This document shows, piece by piece, positions 34,512 through 43,938 of a DNA stretch of 64,000 bases (position 1 is its first letter; every line of letters begins with the position of its first letter). This DNA is from Paenalcaligenes sp052103955 (GTDB lineage: Bacteria; Pseudomonadota; Gammaproteobacteria; Burkholderiales; Burkholderiaceae_B), in NCBI GenBank assembly GCA_052103955.1, contig JBQELO010000001.1:248001-312000 (forward strand), read 5' to 3'. The position numbers and the translations under genes are program-made. A model generated the notes under the pieces. That model searched no databases, was not told the DNA's origin, and saw only the letters and a program-made list of their open reading frames with translations.

Positions 34512-35042
34512 TCACAATACAGGCACTACCGCTACGAACACTAACCCGCCTACGGCCAGCAATACAAAGGGGTTCACTCGCCCCGATAACAACAGTGCCG
34601 TGCTGCCTAAAGCCACCACCCACGCTAATTCTTTATAACTGCTGGCATCTAAGATGGTGCCAGCAGCGGCAAATACCATGCCAGCAGCAATAGGCACCAA
34701 CCCTTTTTCCATGGCGCGTACCCACCGCTTACCTGCGTGACGTTGCCATACTCGAACAATGGCATACATCAACAACGCCGAGGGCAAAAAGATCGCTATA
34801 CCAGCTACCCATGCCCCCCAGAAACCGGCTACTTCCCAGCCAATCACGGCCACTAATAAGGTTTTGGGGCCAGGTGCCAAACGGGATAAGGCAAAAGCGT
34901 CTAAGAACTCTTGATCCGTTAACCACCCTTGCTGAGTGACGACTTGTTCATGAATGGCGGGGATAATGCTTTGCCCACCCCCAATCGTCAGCAGCGACAA
35001 AGGAATAAACACCCGTAACAACGCTAGCAGCAATAACCACAT
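34512..35042 (-). CDS. chrA: chromate transporter, C-terminal-type half (short ChrA)
   Basis: A 176-aa membrane protein of the ChrA family with the conserved T-I-G-G-G-Q-S-I-I-P near the start and L-A-P-G-P-K-T-L-L-V-A later. In this window ChrA is split into two adjacent short genes, each with about six helices, that correspond to the two halves of long ChrA. I chose the ATG at 35042 with GGAGGA before it; it follows the stop of the first half by 2 nt. Exports chromate or a related oxyanion in partnership with the first half. Confidence 0.9.
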   Translation of the reverse strand: MWLLLLALLRVFIPLSLLTIGGGQSIIPAIHEQVVTQQGWLTDQEFLDAFALSRLAPGPKTLLVAVIGWEVAGFWGAWVAGIAIFLPSALLMYAIVRVWQRHAGKRWVRAMEKGLVPIAAGMVFAAAGTILDASSYKELAWVVALGSTALLLSGRVNPFVLLAVGGLVFVAVVPVL

Positions 35043-35044
35043 GG

Positions 35045-35611
35045 TTAGTCCTCCAGCGACTGATAGGCATACCACACCGATAACGGCGCGGCGATAACGA
35101 TCACTACGACCAAGTTGATTTGCCACACATAGATAGCGGCAAATACGGCCAGCATGAAGAGCAACCCGATCTTATCTGGCATGACGCGTTTAGCCGCGTG
35201 CACACCCATTTCTAACGACAGCCCAGTAGCCGCAGCGGCAATACCTGCCATCAACACAGGTACCCAACTAATGGCTTTCATCGTGCCATACATTTGCGCC
35301 AACACAATAATAAGCAGCAAAGCGGGCACCACCATGCCCACCGCACTCCAAAATGCCCCTGCCCCACCGCGCAATCGGTAGCCTACCCAGATGGCTAGGT
35401 TCACCACATTTAGGCCCGGTAATGCCTGTGATAGCGCTACACCACTTAAGAATTCGTCTCGCGTTAACCATGCGCGTTTCAGCACAAAGTCACGCATCAT
35501 CCACCCGCTAACGCCGCCCCCAAAACTGGTTAACGCAATACGCGTAAAAATCCAGAACAACAGCCATAATGACGGCCTATCCGAGGCGTTTTCCTTAGAT
35601 GGTAACGGCAT
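35045..35611 (-). CDS. chrA: chromate transporter, N-terminal-type half (short ChrA)
   Basis: A 188-aa ChrA-family membrane protein with S-F-G-G-G-V-S-G-W and S-Q-A-L-P-G-L-N-V-V-N-L-A, the N-terminal-half signatures. Its start lies inside the MFS gene (17-bp overlap), and the second ChrA half follows directly, so the MFS protein and both ChrA halves are probably made from one transcript. The natural substrate may be sulfate-like rather than chromate. Confidence 0.9.
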   Translation of the reverse strand: MPLPSKENASDRPSLWLLFWIFTRIALTSFGGGVSGWMMRDFVLKRAWLTRDEFLSGVALSQALPGLNVVNLAIWVGYRLRGGAGAFWSAVGMVVPALLLIIVLAQMYGTMKAISWVPVLMAGIAAAATGLSLEMGVHAAKRVMPDKIGLLFMLAVFAAIYVWQINLVVVIVIAAPLSVWYAYQSLED

Positions 35612-36824
35612 CAGCAGCTCTCCTGCGTTGCCAGGCTTTTTCCTGACGCCACGCCAATAGCAACACCACTAGACCGCAGAATGACAAGGCTGCCCCTGCC
35701 CACGCGGTAGACTGCAATCCAAAGCCAGCATCAATCACCACGCCCCCCAACCAGGCACCTAAAGCGTTGGCAAAGTTAAAGGCAGAATGATTTAGTGATG
35801 CCGCTAAGGTTTGCGCATTCGCAGCCACATCCATCAGCCGGACTTGTAGCACTGTACCCAACGCGCCAATAGTACCTACGGTAAAAATACCAATAAATAG
35901 CGTGACGTTATGGCGCATCATCATAGGGAACATCAAGAGCAAACACAGCCCCCATAACAAAATGGCACCTGCGCCTCGGAACAACCAACGGTCAGCGGCC
36001 CAACCGCCTACGTAGTTCGCCACAATCATCCCTGCCCCAAACACCGATAACGCTATGGGCACGACGTGCGTAGGCAAGCCAGCACCTTCGGTCACAATAG
36101 GGGCGATATAGCTCATCACCGCAAACATACCGCCACAGCCTATACCGCCTATGGCTAAGGTCATCCACACCCGTGGATTACGTAAGGCACTCAGTTCTTG
36201 TCTCGCCGAACTGTGTACTTCAGGCAAATCGCGGGGTACAAATCGACGAATCAAGTAAATAGTTAGCACGGCAATGCCGCCTACTAAGGCAAAGGGCCAT
36301 CGCCACCCTGCCCACTGTCCTAGCCAAATCGCAATAGGGTTACCCACCAATGCGGCAACGGTAAGCCCCATCATCACCCGCCCTACGGCGTAGCCTCGTC
36401 GGTACGGCTCTACCATCGATGCTGCAATCAGCGCCGCCACCCCGAAGTACGCGCCGTGTGGCAGCCCACTTAGAAACCTAAACAACATCAGCCACTCAAA
36501 GGTAGGAGCCAATGCGCTAGCAAAGTTCGTGATGGCGTACATCACCATCAAACTAATGGCTAACCAAATACGAGGGAGCCGCGCGCCCCATACCGATAAG
36601 ATGGGGGCTCCAATCACCACCCCTAGCGCATAAGCACTAATCAAGCGGCCCGCTTGTGGCTCGGTCATCTGATGGTATTGCGCCACCTCGGGCAAAATAC
36701 CCATGATGGCAAACTCACCCGTACCTATGCCAAAGCCTCCGGCGGCTAAGGCGATCAACGCTAACCACAGCGTTGCCCCAGTAACGGGGCGGTACTGCAC
36801 GGTTTCTATGGGTTTTGCCGACAT
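35595..36824 (-). CDS. MFS transporter (AraJ/YdhP-like exporter)
   Basis: A ~409-aa major-facilitator protein with 12 hydrophobic segments. The motif after helix 2 (A-Y-A-L-G-V-V-I-G-A-P) and R-R-G-Y-A-V-G-R-V-M-M-G-L-T match the AraJ/YdhP/PbuE group of small-molecule exporters. The start is the ATG at 36824 with AGGAG 8 nt before it (TTG at 36827 also possible). It begins 4 nt after the flavoprotein gene upstream. Substrate unknown. Confidence 0.88.
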   Translation of the reverse strand: MSAKPIETVQYRPVTGATLWLALIALAAGGFGIGTGEFAIMGILPEVAQYHQMTEPQAGRLISAYALGVVIGAPILSVWGARLPRIWLAISLMVMYAITNFASALAPTFEWLMLFRFLSGLPHGAYFGVAALIAASMVEPYRRGYAVGRVMMGLTVAALVGNPIAIWLGQWAGWRWPFALVGGIAVLTIYLIRRFVPRDLPEVHSSARQELSALRNPRVWMTLAIGGIGCGGMFAVMSYIAPIVTEGAGLPTHVVPIALSVFGAGMIVANYVGGWAADRWLFRGAGAILLWGLCLLLMFPMMMRHNVTLFIGIFTVGTIGALGTVLQVRLMDVAANAQTLAASLNHSAFNFANALGAWLGGVVIDAGFGLQSTAWAGAALSFCGLVVLLLAWRQEKAWQRRRAADAVTI

Positions 36825-36828
36825 CAAG

Positions 36829-38070
36829 TTACTCCTGCATCACCGCTGCTGACTGTGACGCCAACCAACGTATTACCCCTTCTGCTGCGACTTTCCCGCT
36901 AGCAAAACTGGCCGTCAACAAATAGCCGCCAGTGGGGGCGTCCCAATCCAGCATTTCACCGGCGCAAAATACACCCGGTAAGCGATGCAACATTAGGTTG
37001 TCATCCATATTCGCGGCTGCTACACCACCTGCTGTGCTGATGGCCTCATCCATACTCTGCAAACCCGTAATCCGTAAGGGCAACGACTTAATCGTTTGCG
37101 CCAACTGTGCAGCATCGTCAAACGCATCGCGTGCTAACACCTCATACAGCAAGCCTAGCTTCACCCCTTTAAGCCCTAGCTGACGCTGCAGAAAGGTAGA
37201 CCACGACCGCCCGGCACGCGGTGCACTAACGGCTTTTTCCACAGCGGCTACGTCTCGGTCGGGAGTTAAATCCAGCGCAATATCCGCATGCCCTTGTTCA
37301 CGTAACTGCTGACGAATACTGGCCGATAAGGCATACACCAAACCGCCCTCTATACCCGTTTCAGTAACCATAATTTCGCCACGTCGCCATGCTTGGTGGC
37401 CTGCTGTCTGCATGGCTATGGTTTTCACAGCTTGCCCCGCAAAACGCTCCGAGAAATGGCTGCTCCATGGGATCACGACGCCACCGTTTGATGCTTCCAA
37501 TGCTGTCATCTGCACATTACGTTTACCCAACCACTGCACCCATGCTGCATCACTACCTAGGCGTGACCAACTTCCACCGCCCAACGCCAAAATCACTACT
37601 GGTGCCTCTACCTGCACCTGCCCTTTAGGCGTGTCAAAACATAAGCGTTCAGTATCATCCCAACCTGTACAGCGATGGCGAGTGTGTAACTGCAAACCTT
37701 GGCTACGCAAACGTTGCAACCACGCACGCAACAATGGCGCTGCTTTCATTTCTTTGGGAAAAACACGCCCTGATGACCCCACAAAGGTTTCTGCCCCTAA
37801 GGCATCTGCCCACGCACGCAAGGCAGCGGCATCGAAGCGTTGCAGCCACGGTTCCACCCAACTGGCTGAGTCACCATAACGAGAAAGAAAAGGGGAAGCT
37901 GCTTCACAGTGAGTAAGGTTTAAACCGCCTTTACCAGCCAGTAAGAACTTGCGCCCTACCGATGGCATAGCGTCATATAACGTGACCTTTATACCTGCTT
38001 GAAGCAAGGTTTCAGCTGCCATCAGACCGGCGGGGCCTGCTCCAATGATGCTGACCGAATGCATGACCAT
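36829..38070 (-). CDS. BaiN/HI0933-type NAD(P)/FAD-dependent oxidoreductase
   Basis: A ~413-aa flavoprotein. It has an N-terminal FAD dinucleotide motif G-A-G-P-A-G-L-M-A-A, followed by G-R-K-F-L-L-A-G-K-G-G-L-N-L-T, which is diagnostic of the HI0933/BaiN family (TIGR03862 branch). A second FAD-contacting motif near the C-terminus, G-E-M-L-D-W-D-A-P-T-G-G-Y, is intact. The start is the ATG at 38070 or 38064; the longer frame upstream is Arg/Ser-rich and unlike the family. It is probably cotranscribed with the MFS and chrA genes. The physiological substrate of this branch is not established. Confidence 0.88.
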   Translation of the reverse strand: MVMHSVSIIGAGPAGLMAAETLLQAGIKVTLYDAMPSVGRKFLLAGKGGLNLTHCEAASPFLSRYGDSASWVEPWLQRFDAAALRAWADALGAETFVGSSGRVFPKEMKAAPLLRAWLQRLRSQGLQLHTRHRCTGWDDTERLCFDTPKGQVQVEAPVVILALGGGSWSRLGSDAAWVQWLGKRNVQMTALEASNGGVVIPWSSHFSERFAGQAVKTIAMQTAGHQAWRRGEIMVTETGIEGGLVYALSASIRQQLREQGHADIALDLTPDRDVAAVEKAVSAPRAGRSWSTFLQRQLGLKGVKLGLLYEVLARDAFDDAAQLAQTIKSLPLRITGLQSMDEAISTAGGVAAANMDDNLMLHRLPGVFCAGEMLDWDAPTGGYLLTASFASGKVAAEGVIRWLASQSAAVMQE

Positions 38071-38153
38071 ACTTGCACTACACAAAAAATGCCGCGACCT
38101 GCGACTACATCGCATTATATCGCGGCACTTGCCCTCGCTGTGGCGTGAGTCTT

Positions 38154-39230
38154 TTACTGTTGGTAAGGACGCGCAAACTCGTTAGCAAGGAAGTCGGTCA
38201 ATGCAATGGCTTCTTGGCCCACAAAACCAGACTGCGGCAACTTGCCCTGACGGAACAAATCTACGGCCACACACAAGCCAGACGTGGTGGTTTGCTGGAT
38301 GGCACTTTCGTAACCAAACGACGTTTGTGCCGAGTGTACACAGCGCATCAGTTTTTGTTCTTGCAGCACACCATTCTTACGCCCAGAGGCCGATACCACC
38401 ACCAACACCATATCGTCATAGGTGCGCGGAATAGCCTTCATCAGTAAGTCTTTCAACACATCCGGCTGGGTGCGTAGCTGCAGGTCATCCAATAAAAACT
38501 GCATGTAGTTGTGATGCCCTGGGTAACGGATGGACTTATAGTCCAGGTTTTGTGCTTTACCTTTCAAGGTGCTGCATAAGGTGCCCAACCCGCCCGAGGT
38601 ATTAAATGCCTCGTATAACACCCCATCAGCATGTAGGTTTTCTAGCCCCTCCATAGGCATAATGGACACCGACTCGCCATCACGCAATGCTTCGCACGGG
38701 TGTCTATACTCGTTAATCAGCCCGTCTATGCTCCACGTTAGGTTATACATCAAGCGGTTATCGGGGTTACGCGGCAAGGCCCCTACTCGTAGTTTCAAGT
38801 GCTGAACGTCATCAAATTCCGCTGCTAACGAATGTGCTGCCACCCCTACAAAACCGGGTGCTAAACCACATTGAGGCATTAACACGGTACTCGCCCCTTT
38901 ACCCAACGCCATCATATGTTGGGTAGCCTGCACGTCTTCCGTCAAATCAAAATAGTGTCGACCATGTTTTACTGCGGCTGCCGATACGTGCTTAGCCATA
39001 TGAAACGGCAAGGCATTAATCACGGTTTGAGCATCAGTATCACGCAGCAAGGTCTCTAAGGCCTGCGCATCCCTCAAGTTCACTACCTGGGTAGAAATAC
39101 CCCGCTGCGCCACAGGCTGTAAGGCTTGCTCGTGCTGATCCACTACCACTAATTGGTAATGCCCAGAATGGGTAAGATGGTGAGCGATAGATTGGCCGAT
39201 GTGACCGGCTCCCAGCAACACTATTTTCAT
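38154..39230 (-). CDS. saccharopine dehydrogenase-like NAD(P)-binding protein
   Basis: A 358-aa protein with the N-terminal Rossmann motif L-G-A-G-H-I-G-Q-S and the C-terminal fold of the saccharopine dehydrogenase/lysine-ketoglutarate reductase family (M-P-Q-C-G-L-A-P-G-F and G-G-L-G-T-L motifs). Members make or cleave saccharopine-type or other imine-linked amino acid products. Its divergent neighbour is an Lrp-type regulator, which fits amino acid, possibly lysine, metabolism. No partner enzyme (such as an aminoadipate semialdehyde dehydrogenase) is adjacent. Confidence 0.85.
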   Translation of the reverse strand: MKIVLLGAGHIGQSIAHHLTHSGHYQLVVVDQHEQALQPVAQRGISTQVVNLRDAQALETLLRDTDAQTVINALPFHMAKHVSAAAVKHGRHYFDLTEDVQATQHMMALGKGASTVLMPQCGLAPGFVGVAAHSLAAEFDDVQHLKLRVGALPRNPDNRLMYNLTWSIDGLINEYRHPCEALRDGESVSIMPMEGLENLHADGVLYEAFNTSGGLGTLCSTLKGKAQNLDYKSIRYPGHHNYMQFLLDDLQLRTQPDVLKDLLMKAIPRTYDDMVLVVVSASGRKNGVLQEQKLMRCVHSAQTSFGYESAIQQTTTSGLCVAVDLFRQGKLPQSGFVGQEAIALTDFLANEFARPYQQ

Positions 39231-39316
39231 ACACTGCCTCCTATGTGAATAGAAACAGTCTACGAACTTTGCCTGCTCAGCCCAAGATCACTTTTATCGT
39301 CTTTTTGACTAGATTA

Positions 39317-39347
39317 CGTCATAATGACGAAAAAAATCGTCATTATG
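39317..39347. promoter_or_regulatory. tandem dyads, probable Lrp-type operator
   Basis: Arms CATAATGACGA (39320-39330) and TCGTCATTATG (39337-39347) are perfect 11-bp inverted repeats around AAAAAA. A further overlapping dyad CGTCAT-A-ATGACG spans 39317-39329. The half-site ATGACG therefore occurs three times in 31 bp. The block ends 13 nt before the Lrp-family start codon and lies in the divergent spacer, so the protein probably controls itself and the saccharopine-dehydrogenase-like gene. Confidence 0.65.
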
Positions 39348-39360
39348 ATCAAAGGCCATC

Positions 39361-39822
39361 ATGAACACATTTAGGCACCCTGAACTGGATAGCTTGGATA
39401 GGCAACTTATCGCCGCTTTACAAATTAATGCACGCGAATCCGTCGCCAGCTTGGCACGTACCTTGGGCGTTGCCCGCACTACCGTGCTGTCTCGTATTCA
39501 GCGCTTAGAAAAACAAGGTGTAATACACGGCTACACCGTGCAATTAGCCGCCCCCTTTCATGAACAGGGCTTGCAAGCCTATGCCGGCATCATCGTGAAG
39601 CCTAAATTGGGCAATCAGGTGTTACGCCAGCTTAGCCAAATTCCTGAGGTGGAATCCGCAGCAACAGTTAGTGGCGAATTTGATTTGATGATTTGGCTAC
39701 GGGCACGCAGCACCGAAGAATTAGATTTACTGCTAGATACCATCGGTGCCTTAGAAGGCGTAGTACGTACCCACAGCGCTATTGTGTTGGCACGCAAATT
39801 TGACCGTCGCCACCAACGCTAG
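39361..39822 (+). CDS. Lrp/AsnC family transcriptional regulator
   Basis: A 153-aa feast/famine regulator: N-terminal helix-turn-helix (R-E-S-V-A-S-L-A-R-T-L-G-V-A-R-T-T-V-L-S-R-I-Q-R-L-E) and a C-terminal RAM ligand-binding domain (V-S-G-E-F-D-L-M). It probably senses an amino acid and controls the divergent saccharopine-dehydrogenase-like gene. Its stop overlaps the end of the convergent helicase gene by 4 nt. Confidence 0.93.
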   Translation: MNTFRHPELDSLDRQLIAALQINARESVASLARTLGVARTTVLSRIQRLEKQGVIHGYTVQLAAPFHEQGLQAYAGIIVKPKLGNQVLRQLSQIPEVESAATVSGEFDLMIWLRARSTEELDLLLDTIGALEGVVRTHSAIVLARKFDRRHQR

Positions 39823-42020
39823 CTTTTGGGCAACCAGTGCTCAAAAGGTCTAACGTCCTTGCCCGCAGGCACATACCACACACGGCCTGCAGGGTCCCAC
39901 ATCGCACCTAACGCTTTGGCCTCATCTTTTTGCCCATAAGGCACCGCCAGCACCACACGGCCATCACGCTGCGGCGTAGGCTCTCGGAAACTGTGTGCAG
40001 CGGCCGGACGACTGACGGCCTGATACGGTTGTGCTTGGTGACGCTGCTGATTCAACCGCAGCGCCTCATACGCTCTGTCGCTCACCTGTGCTAAGCCCAT
40101 ACGCGCCACAAAGGGGCTTTGCATCAACGCGTCTTGCGGCACGATTAAACTCAGTTGCTGTTGAGCCCGAGTCACTGCCACATAGAACAGATTTTCCTCT
40201 TCTTGCGTTACCCCACCCTCGGCCGGAAACTCACCCTGCTCCAGCCACGGCAACAGCACATGCATGTATTCCTTACCCTTGGATTGCGCCACACACTCCA
40301 GCACCACGGCTTGATCACCACGCCGTTCAGGTGCAGCACCCGCCGCCGACAACCAGTCGTATAACGCGTTTAAGCTCCAACCTTGCTGCTCGGCGATGGC
40401 AATCAAACCATGTATGGATTTCTGTATCACCCGCGCTTGTTCTTCGTGCACAAACAAACGTCGGGCTACCATCTGTAGATCTAACGCTTCACATACTTGG
40501 CGCAATGCCGTGGCAGCATGGGCATCTTCCCCTGCTGCCGTTAACTGCTCAATGGCCACCCTCATACGCTGTGCTGACATGGGTGGTGCCGTACGCTCTA
40601 TCTGCCCATGGAAAAACGAATGCAATAGCTCGGGGTATTCGGCGATTTCCTCTTGCGCTTGCTCTAAGGTGTGATCGTCCATGTCCAGCTCGGCAAAAAA
40701 GGCCAAGGCAGCCACGATCTCCCCACGTCTAGTGGTGTTGTGTACCGTTTCTAACGTACCCACTGACAAGGCCAACAAGCCTTGTATAAACAGTATTTCA
40801 CGACGTTGCAGGTAAGAGGTAAAACCTTGAATGCGGTACGGTACATTAGCCTGCAACAAGGCATTTTCCAGCACCACTGATTGGTGTGTGTCTCGCAACA
40901 AAATGGCACAGCTGTTTAACCCATGACCCAATCCCACCCATTTACGTACGGCTCGTAAGGTTGCCAACGCAGCAGCTTGCGCATCCGTGTGATCGTATGT
41001 GCTTAGTTCTACACCCGTGTGTAACGGTAATGCCGAACTGACTACTTTGTTCTTGAAGTGCTCTACCGCAAACGCCAAGTGCGGGCCATGACGGTAGGTT
41101 TGCGTGAGCGGTAACGAACGCGTGGCCGGGTAGCGATCTCTAAAGCGCTCTAACAGAAAGGCCTCATCGGCCCCCGCCGCACGGTGAATCACTTGATCCT
41201 TATCCCCGGCACCCACAAAGAACACATCCCCTTTATCCAGCAAGGCACACAGCACCTGAAAGGCTGACTCGTTCATGTCATGCAACTCATCGGCCACGAT
41301 CAGTCGGCATGTAGGCAAATAATCATGCCAAAACTCTTCTTCTTGCAGGTTTTTAGCCAGATCATAGGTGGCATCCTGCGCCCCACGGAACATCACACCG
41401 TCGTAACGGTTATTACGCAAGGCCTCGAACTCGTGTGCGCATAAATAATCCGTTAATGTCGCCTGCGCATGAATGGCCCGGTCTTCCATCTCTAGGCTAG
41501 CATCATCACTTTCTAGCAGCATGCTGGCTTTTAAGCGTTGCTGGCACTCTAAGAATTGGCTTACTGCTACATGGTGCGTACGTATATCCAAATACTCGTA
41601 ACGCTGCGCATAGCGATTACTCACTTGCTCTAAGGCTTGCAACACATACGGACGTAAGGCGGCCGCATCTTCTATGCGCGGCACGGCCATCTGTTCACCC
41701 TTCAACAGCACCTGTGCAGAAAACTCTTCAAAGGTATGAATAGGAATTTGCCTAGCCCGGGCTGGTGCCACGCCTATCTCCAACAAGCGTTGCTGCAAGA
41801 CTTGTCGTGCTTCGGGTGTAAACACCAAACCCAACAAACTAGAGGGAGCCGCTCCCCACGCCAACGCCTCGGCCAACCGCAACGCTAAGGTTGTGGTCTT
41901 GGCTGCACCGGCATTCGCGTGCACCAAACACACCCGCCAACGCGCCGCCTGAATGGCACGCTGCTCGGCAGTGGGTTCAATGCTAAGAGGCTGAAAGCGT
42001 GGGCTACCCTCGTTTCGCAT
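39819..42020 (-). CDS. UvrD-like helicase with C-terminal DUF5710 domain
   Basis: A 733-aa superfamily 1A helicase-like protein. Walker A reads A-N-A-G-A-A-K-T-T-T (residues ~35-44), motif II A-D-E-L-H-D, motif III G-A-G-D-K-D-Q-V-I-H-R-A-A-G-A-D, and motif VI V-A-V-T-R-A-Q-Q-Q-L. Residues ~687-730 form a DUF5710 module (V-P-Y-G-Q-K-D-E-A-K-A-L-G-A-M-W-D...W-Y-V-P), often found on plasmid primases and nucleic-acid enzymes of mobile elements. The Asn and Ala residues in Walker A depart from the G-x-G-S-G-K-T form. It follows the SapC-family gene after 5 nt. Role in DNA repair or defence is possible but unproven. Confidence 0.8.
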   Translation of the reverse strand: MRNEGSPRFQPLSIEPTAEQRAIQAARWRVCLVHANAGAAKTTTLALRLAEALAWGAAPSSLLGLVFTPEARQVLQQRLLEIGVAPARARQIPIHTFEEFSAQVLLKGEQMAVPRIEDAAALRPYVLQALEQVSNRYAQRYEYLDIRTHHVAVSQFLECQQRLKASMLLESDDASLEMEDRAIHAQATLTDYLCAHEFEALRNNRYDGVMFRGAQDATYDLAKNLQEEEFWHDYLPTCRLIVADELHDMNESAFQVLCALLDKGDVFFVGAGDKDQVIHRAAGADEAFLLERFRDRYPATRSLPLTQTYRHGPHLAFAVEHFKNKVVSSALPLHTGVELSTYDHTDAQAAALATLRAVRKWVGLGHGLNSCAILLRDTHQSVVLENALLQANVPYRIQGFTSYLQRREILFIQGLLALSVGTLETVHNTTRRGEIVAALAFFAELDMDDHTLEQAQEEIAEYPELLHSFFHGQIERTAPPMSAQRMRVAIEQLTAAGEDAHAATALRQVCEALDLQMVARRLFVHEEQARVIQKSIHGLIAIAEQQGWSLNALYDWLSAAGAAPERRGDQAVVLECVAQSKGKEYMHVLLPWLEQGEFPAEGGVTQEEENLFYVAVTRAQQQLSLIVPQDALMQSPFVARMGLAQVSDRAYEALRLNQQRHQAQPYQAVSRPAAAHSFREPTPQRDGRVVLAVPYGQKDEAKALGAMWDPAGRVWYVPAGKDVRPFEHWLPKS

Positions 42021-42025
42021 AATAA

Positions 42026-42751
42026 TTAGTGCTGCAAACGTCGTTCTGCACGACGCGCTAAAGTCTGTATACGGTTCAACGACAACTTGTGCTGCTCAAT
42101 CAAGCGCAAGAAACCATTATGGAACATGTCAATCACACTCGGATCGTCTAGCTCGTTATAACGCTTGTCATCCAACACCCAGAAGCCACCCAAGGTTTTA
42201 TCGGGGCCTTGCTCATCACTTACCGTAATTTGCTGTGGCACCAACAGTTCCAACTGATGCAAGCGGTTCACGAACTGCTGCGTAGCAGCCATCTCGTTTT
42301 GGTAAGCGCGCAAAAAGCTCATGACTTGCTGCAAGTACTCAGAAGCTTCGCCCTCTTTAAAAAAGGCCGTACCTTCAGCATGGTTCAACCCAGCGTAATC
42401 AGCATCTACCTGCACCGCCAAGGCTTGGCCATCATCCGACGTACCCAACATAAAAGGGTAACGACGCACAAAAGCGGGCACGTAGGTTTCTGCTTCCCAA
42501 CGGCCACTGCCATCCACAAACAAGTTGTTATCAGGCTCTAAACCGGTCAATGCCATCGCGTAAAACACCTGATCTGCCCCTTGCACAAACACAATAGGGT
42601 AATGGCCTGCCGCCACGCTGAATTCACTAATGCTCAACGGCATGACATGCATGGTTCGAGCAAAAGCAAAGTGATCGTCTAGGGTTTTGATGGTGAGATC
42701 AGGATGCTGATCCACATTTAGGGTCAGCAAGTTGGAATATAAAGCGCTCAT
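42026..42751 (-). CDS. SapC family protein
   Basis: A 241-aa soluble protein of the SapC family (PF07277), recognisable by Y-P-I-V-F near residue 50, L-F-V-D-G-S-G-R-W-E-A-x-Y-V-P-A-F-V-R-R-Y-P-F and the D-K-L/K-T-L-G-G-F-W-V-L-D region. The family was named from S-layer and antimicrobial-peptide contexts but its biochemical role is not settled. I chose the ATG at 42751, as the longer frame adds Arg-rich residues unlike the family. It is 5 nt upstream of the helicase gene, an unusual pairing. Confidence 0.82.
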   Translation of the reverse strand: MSALYSNLLTLNVDQHPDLTIKTLDDHFAFARTMHVMPLSISEFSVAAGHYPIVFVQGADQVFYAMALTGLEPDNNLFVDGSGRWEAETYVPAFVRRYPFMLGTSDDGQALAVQVDADYAGLNHAEGTAFFKEGEASEYLQQVMSFLRAYQNEMAATQQFVNRLHQLELLVPQQITVSDEQGPDKTLGGFWVLDDKRYNELDDPSVIDMFHNGFLRLIEQHKLSLNRIQTLARRAERRLQH

Positions 42752-42835
42752 GCGGTGGTCTCTGGCCCTGCTCGTCACAAGGCTATAGCTAAATCGTCAA
42801 ACCTGTAGTGTAGCGACTTTTAGCCCATCATGATG

Positions 42836-43816
42836 CTATCGCCGTAGTTGGATGGCCTCTACATAGGCTTGCATATCGGGCTGTAAATTACCTGCTTGTG
42901 CCACTTCTTGCATGAACAAACGCGTGGCTGGCGATAACGATGCGCCTTTGCGCGTGACCAACTCGTAAGACTCGCTACGTGAATGCAACGTCAGCGGTAA
43001 GCGCAGCAACATACCGGCATCGCAAAATGGCTGCGCCGCATCCATCGCCATCAAGGACACCGACACCCTATCGTGCTGCAGCATGAACATCGTCGTAAAT
43101 GCGGACGCTGTTTCTATGGGATACAACGGAAATTGTAAGTTGGCTTCATGAAACTCGCGCTCAAGCAGCAAGCGCATAGGCATATTGGCCGGGTACACAA
43201 TCCAAGGGGCCTGCGCCAAATCTTCCAGCGTTAAGTGCGCTTGATTGGCTAAGGGGTTTTCGGGGTGACAAATGACGGCCAGCTCTTCGTCATGAATGGC
43301 TAAGCTGTCATAAAGATGCGGCATTTGATTCACCCGCGACCTACAGATAGCCACGTCTAAACGCCCATGATCCAACAAACGCAGTAATCGGGCGCTGGTG
43401 TCTTCTACTACCTCGATGGCAATGGCTGGCTGCAAGTGCTGCACACGCGCCAACGCAGCCGACAAGATAGGCACCGCCCCCATGATTAACCCTACCGACA
43501 ACCGTCCACCATGGCCTTGCAGTATGCCTTCCATCTCTTCATGAAAGTGCGCCAAATCGGTATTAATTAACCGTGCATAACGCACCGCACACAAGCCCAT
43601 TTCGGTGGTTTCTAGCCCGCGATGGGTACGTTTGAAAAGCTGTACTCCTAACGTGTTTTCTATTTCCCCCAAGGCTTTAGTCGCCCCTGGCTGGGTAAGA
43701 GCTACCGCTTCAGCCGCTTTCTGTACGGTGCCATGCTCATGCAGCGCAATCAGCAGCCGTAAGTGGCGCATGCGCAGTCGAGAAATGATGGAGGTAAGGG
43801 ATGGCAGTGCAGGCAT
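42836..43816 (-). CDS. LysR family transcriptional regulator (CbbR/GalR-like branch)
   Basis: A 326-aa LysR regulator. The winged helix is at residues ~15-70 (G-T-V-Q-K-A-A-E-A-V-A-L-T-Q-P-G-A-T-K-A-L) and the effector domain follows. It is divergent, across 122 bp, from the Fe-alcohol dehydrogenase/aldehyde dehydrogenase/TctCBA cluster and most likely activates that operon in response to its substrate. Confidence 0.92.
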   Translation of the reverse strand: MPALPSLTSIISRLRMRHLRLLIALHEHGTVQKAAEAVALTQPGATKALGEIENTLGVQLFKRTHRGLETTEMGLCAVRYARLINTDLAHFHEEMEGILQGHGGRLSVGLIMGAVPILSAALARVQHLQPAIAIEVVEDTSARLLRLLDHGRLDVAICRSRVNQMPHLYDSLAIHDEELAVICHPENPLANQAHLTLEDLAQAPWIVYPANMPMRLLLEREFHEANLQFPLYPIETASAFTTMFMLQHDRVSVSLMAMDAAQPFCDAGMLLRLPLTLHSRSESYELVTRKGASLSPATRLFMQEVAQAGNLQPDMQAYVEAIQLRR

Positions 43817-43938
43817 GAATTTTCGTTATGAGCCTATCAGTGGTTGTCATTATCCCAAAGTACCACCCGTGGATATAGTTGATGTCATCTGGCGTTAACA
43901 CACAGCCATCTCCTAGCAACTAAAGAAGAAATACGACA

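Noticed and set aside
40031..40732. Open frame of 233 codons on the plus strand
   Set aside because: Antisense to the helicase gene, Pro/His/Arg-rich and without motifs or a ribosome site.
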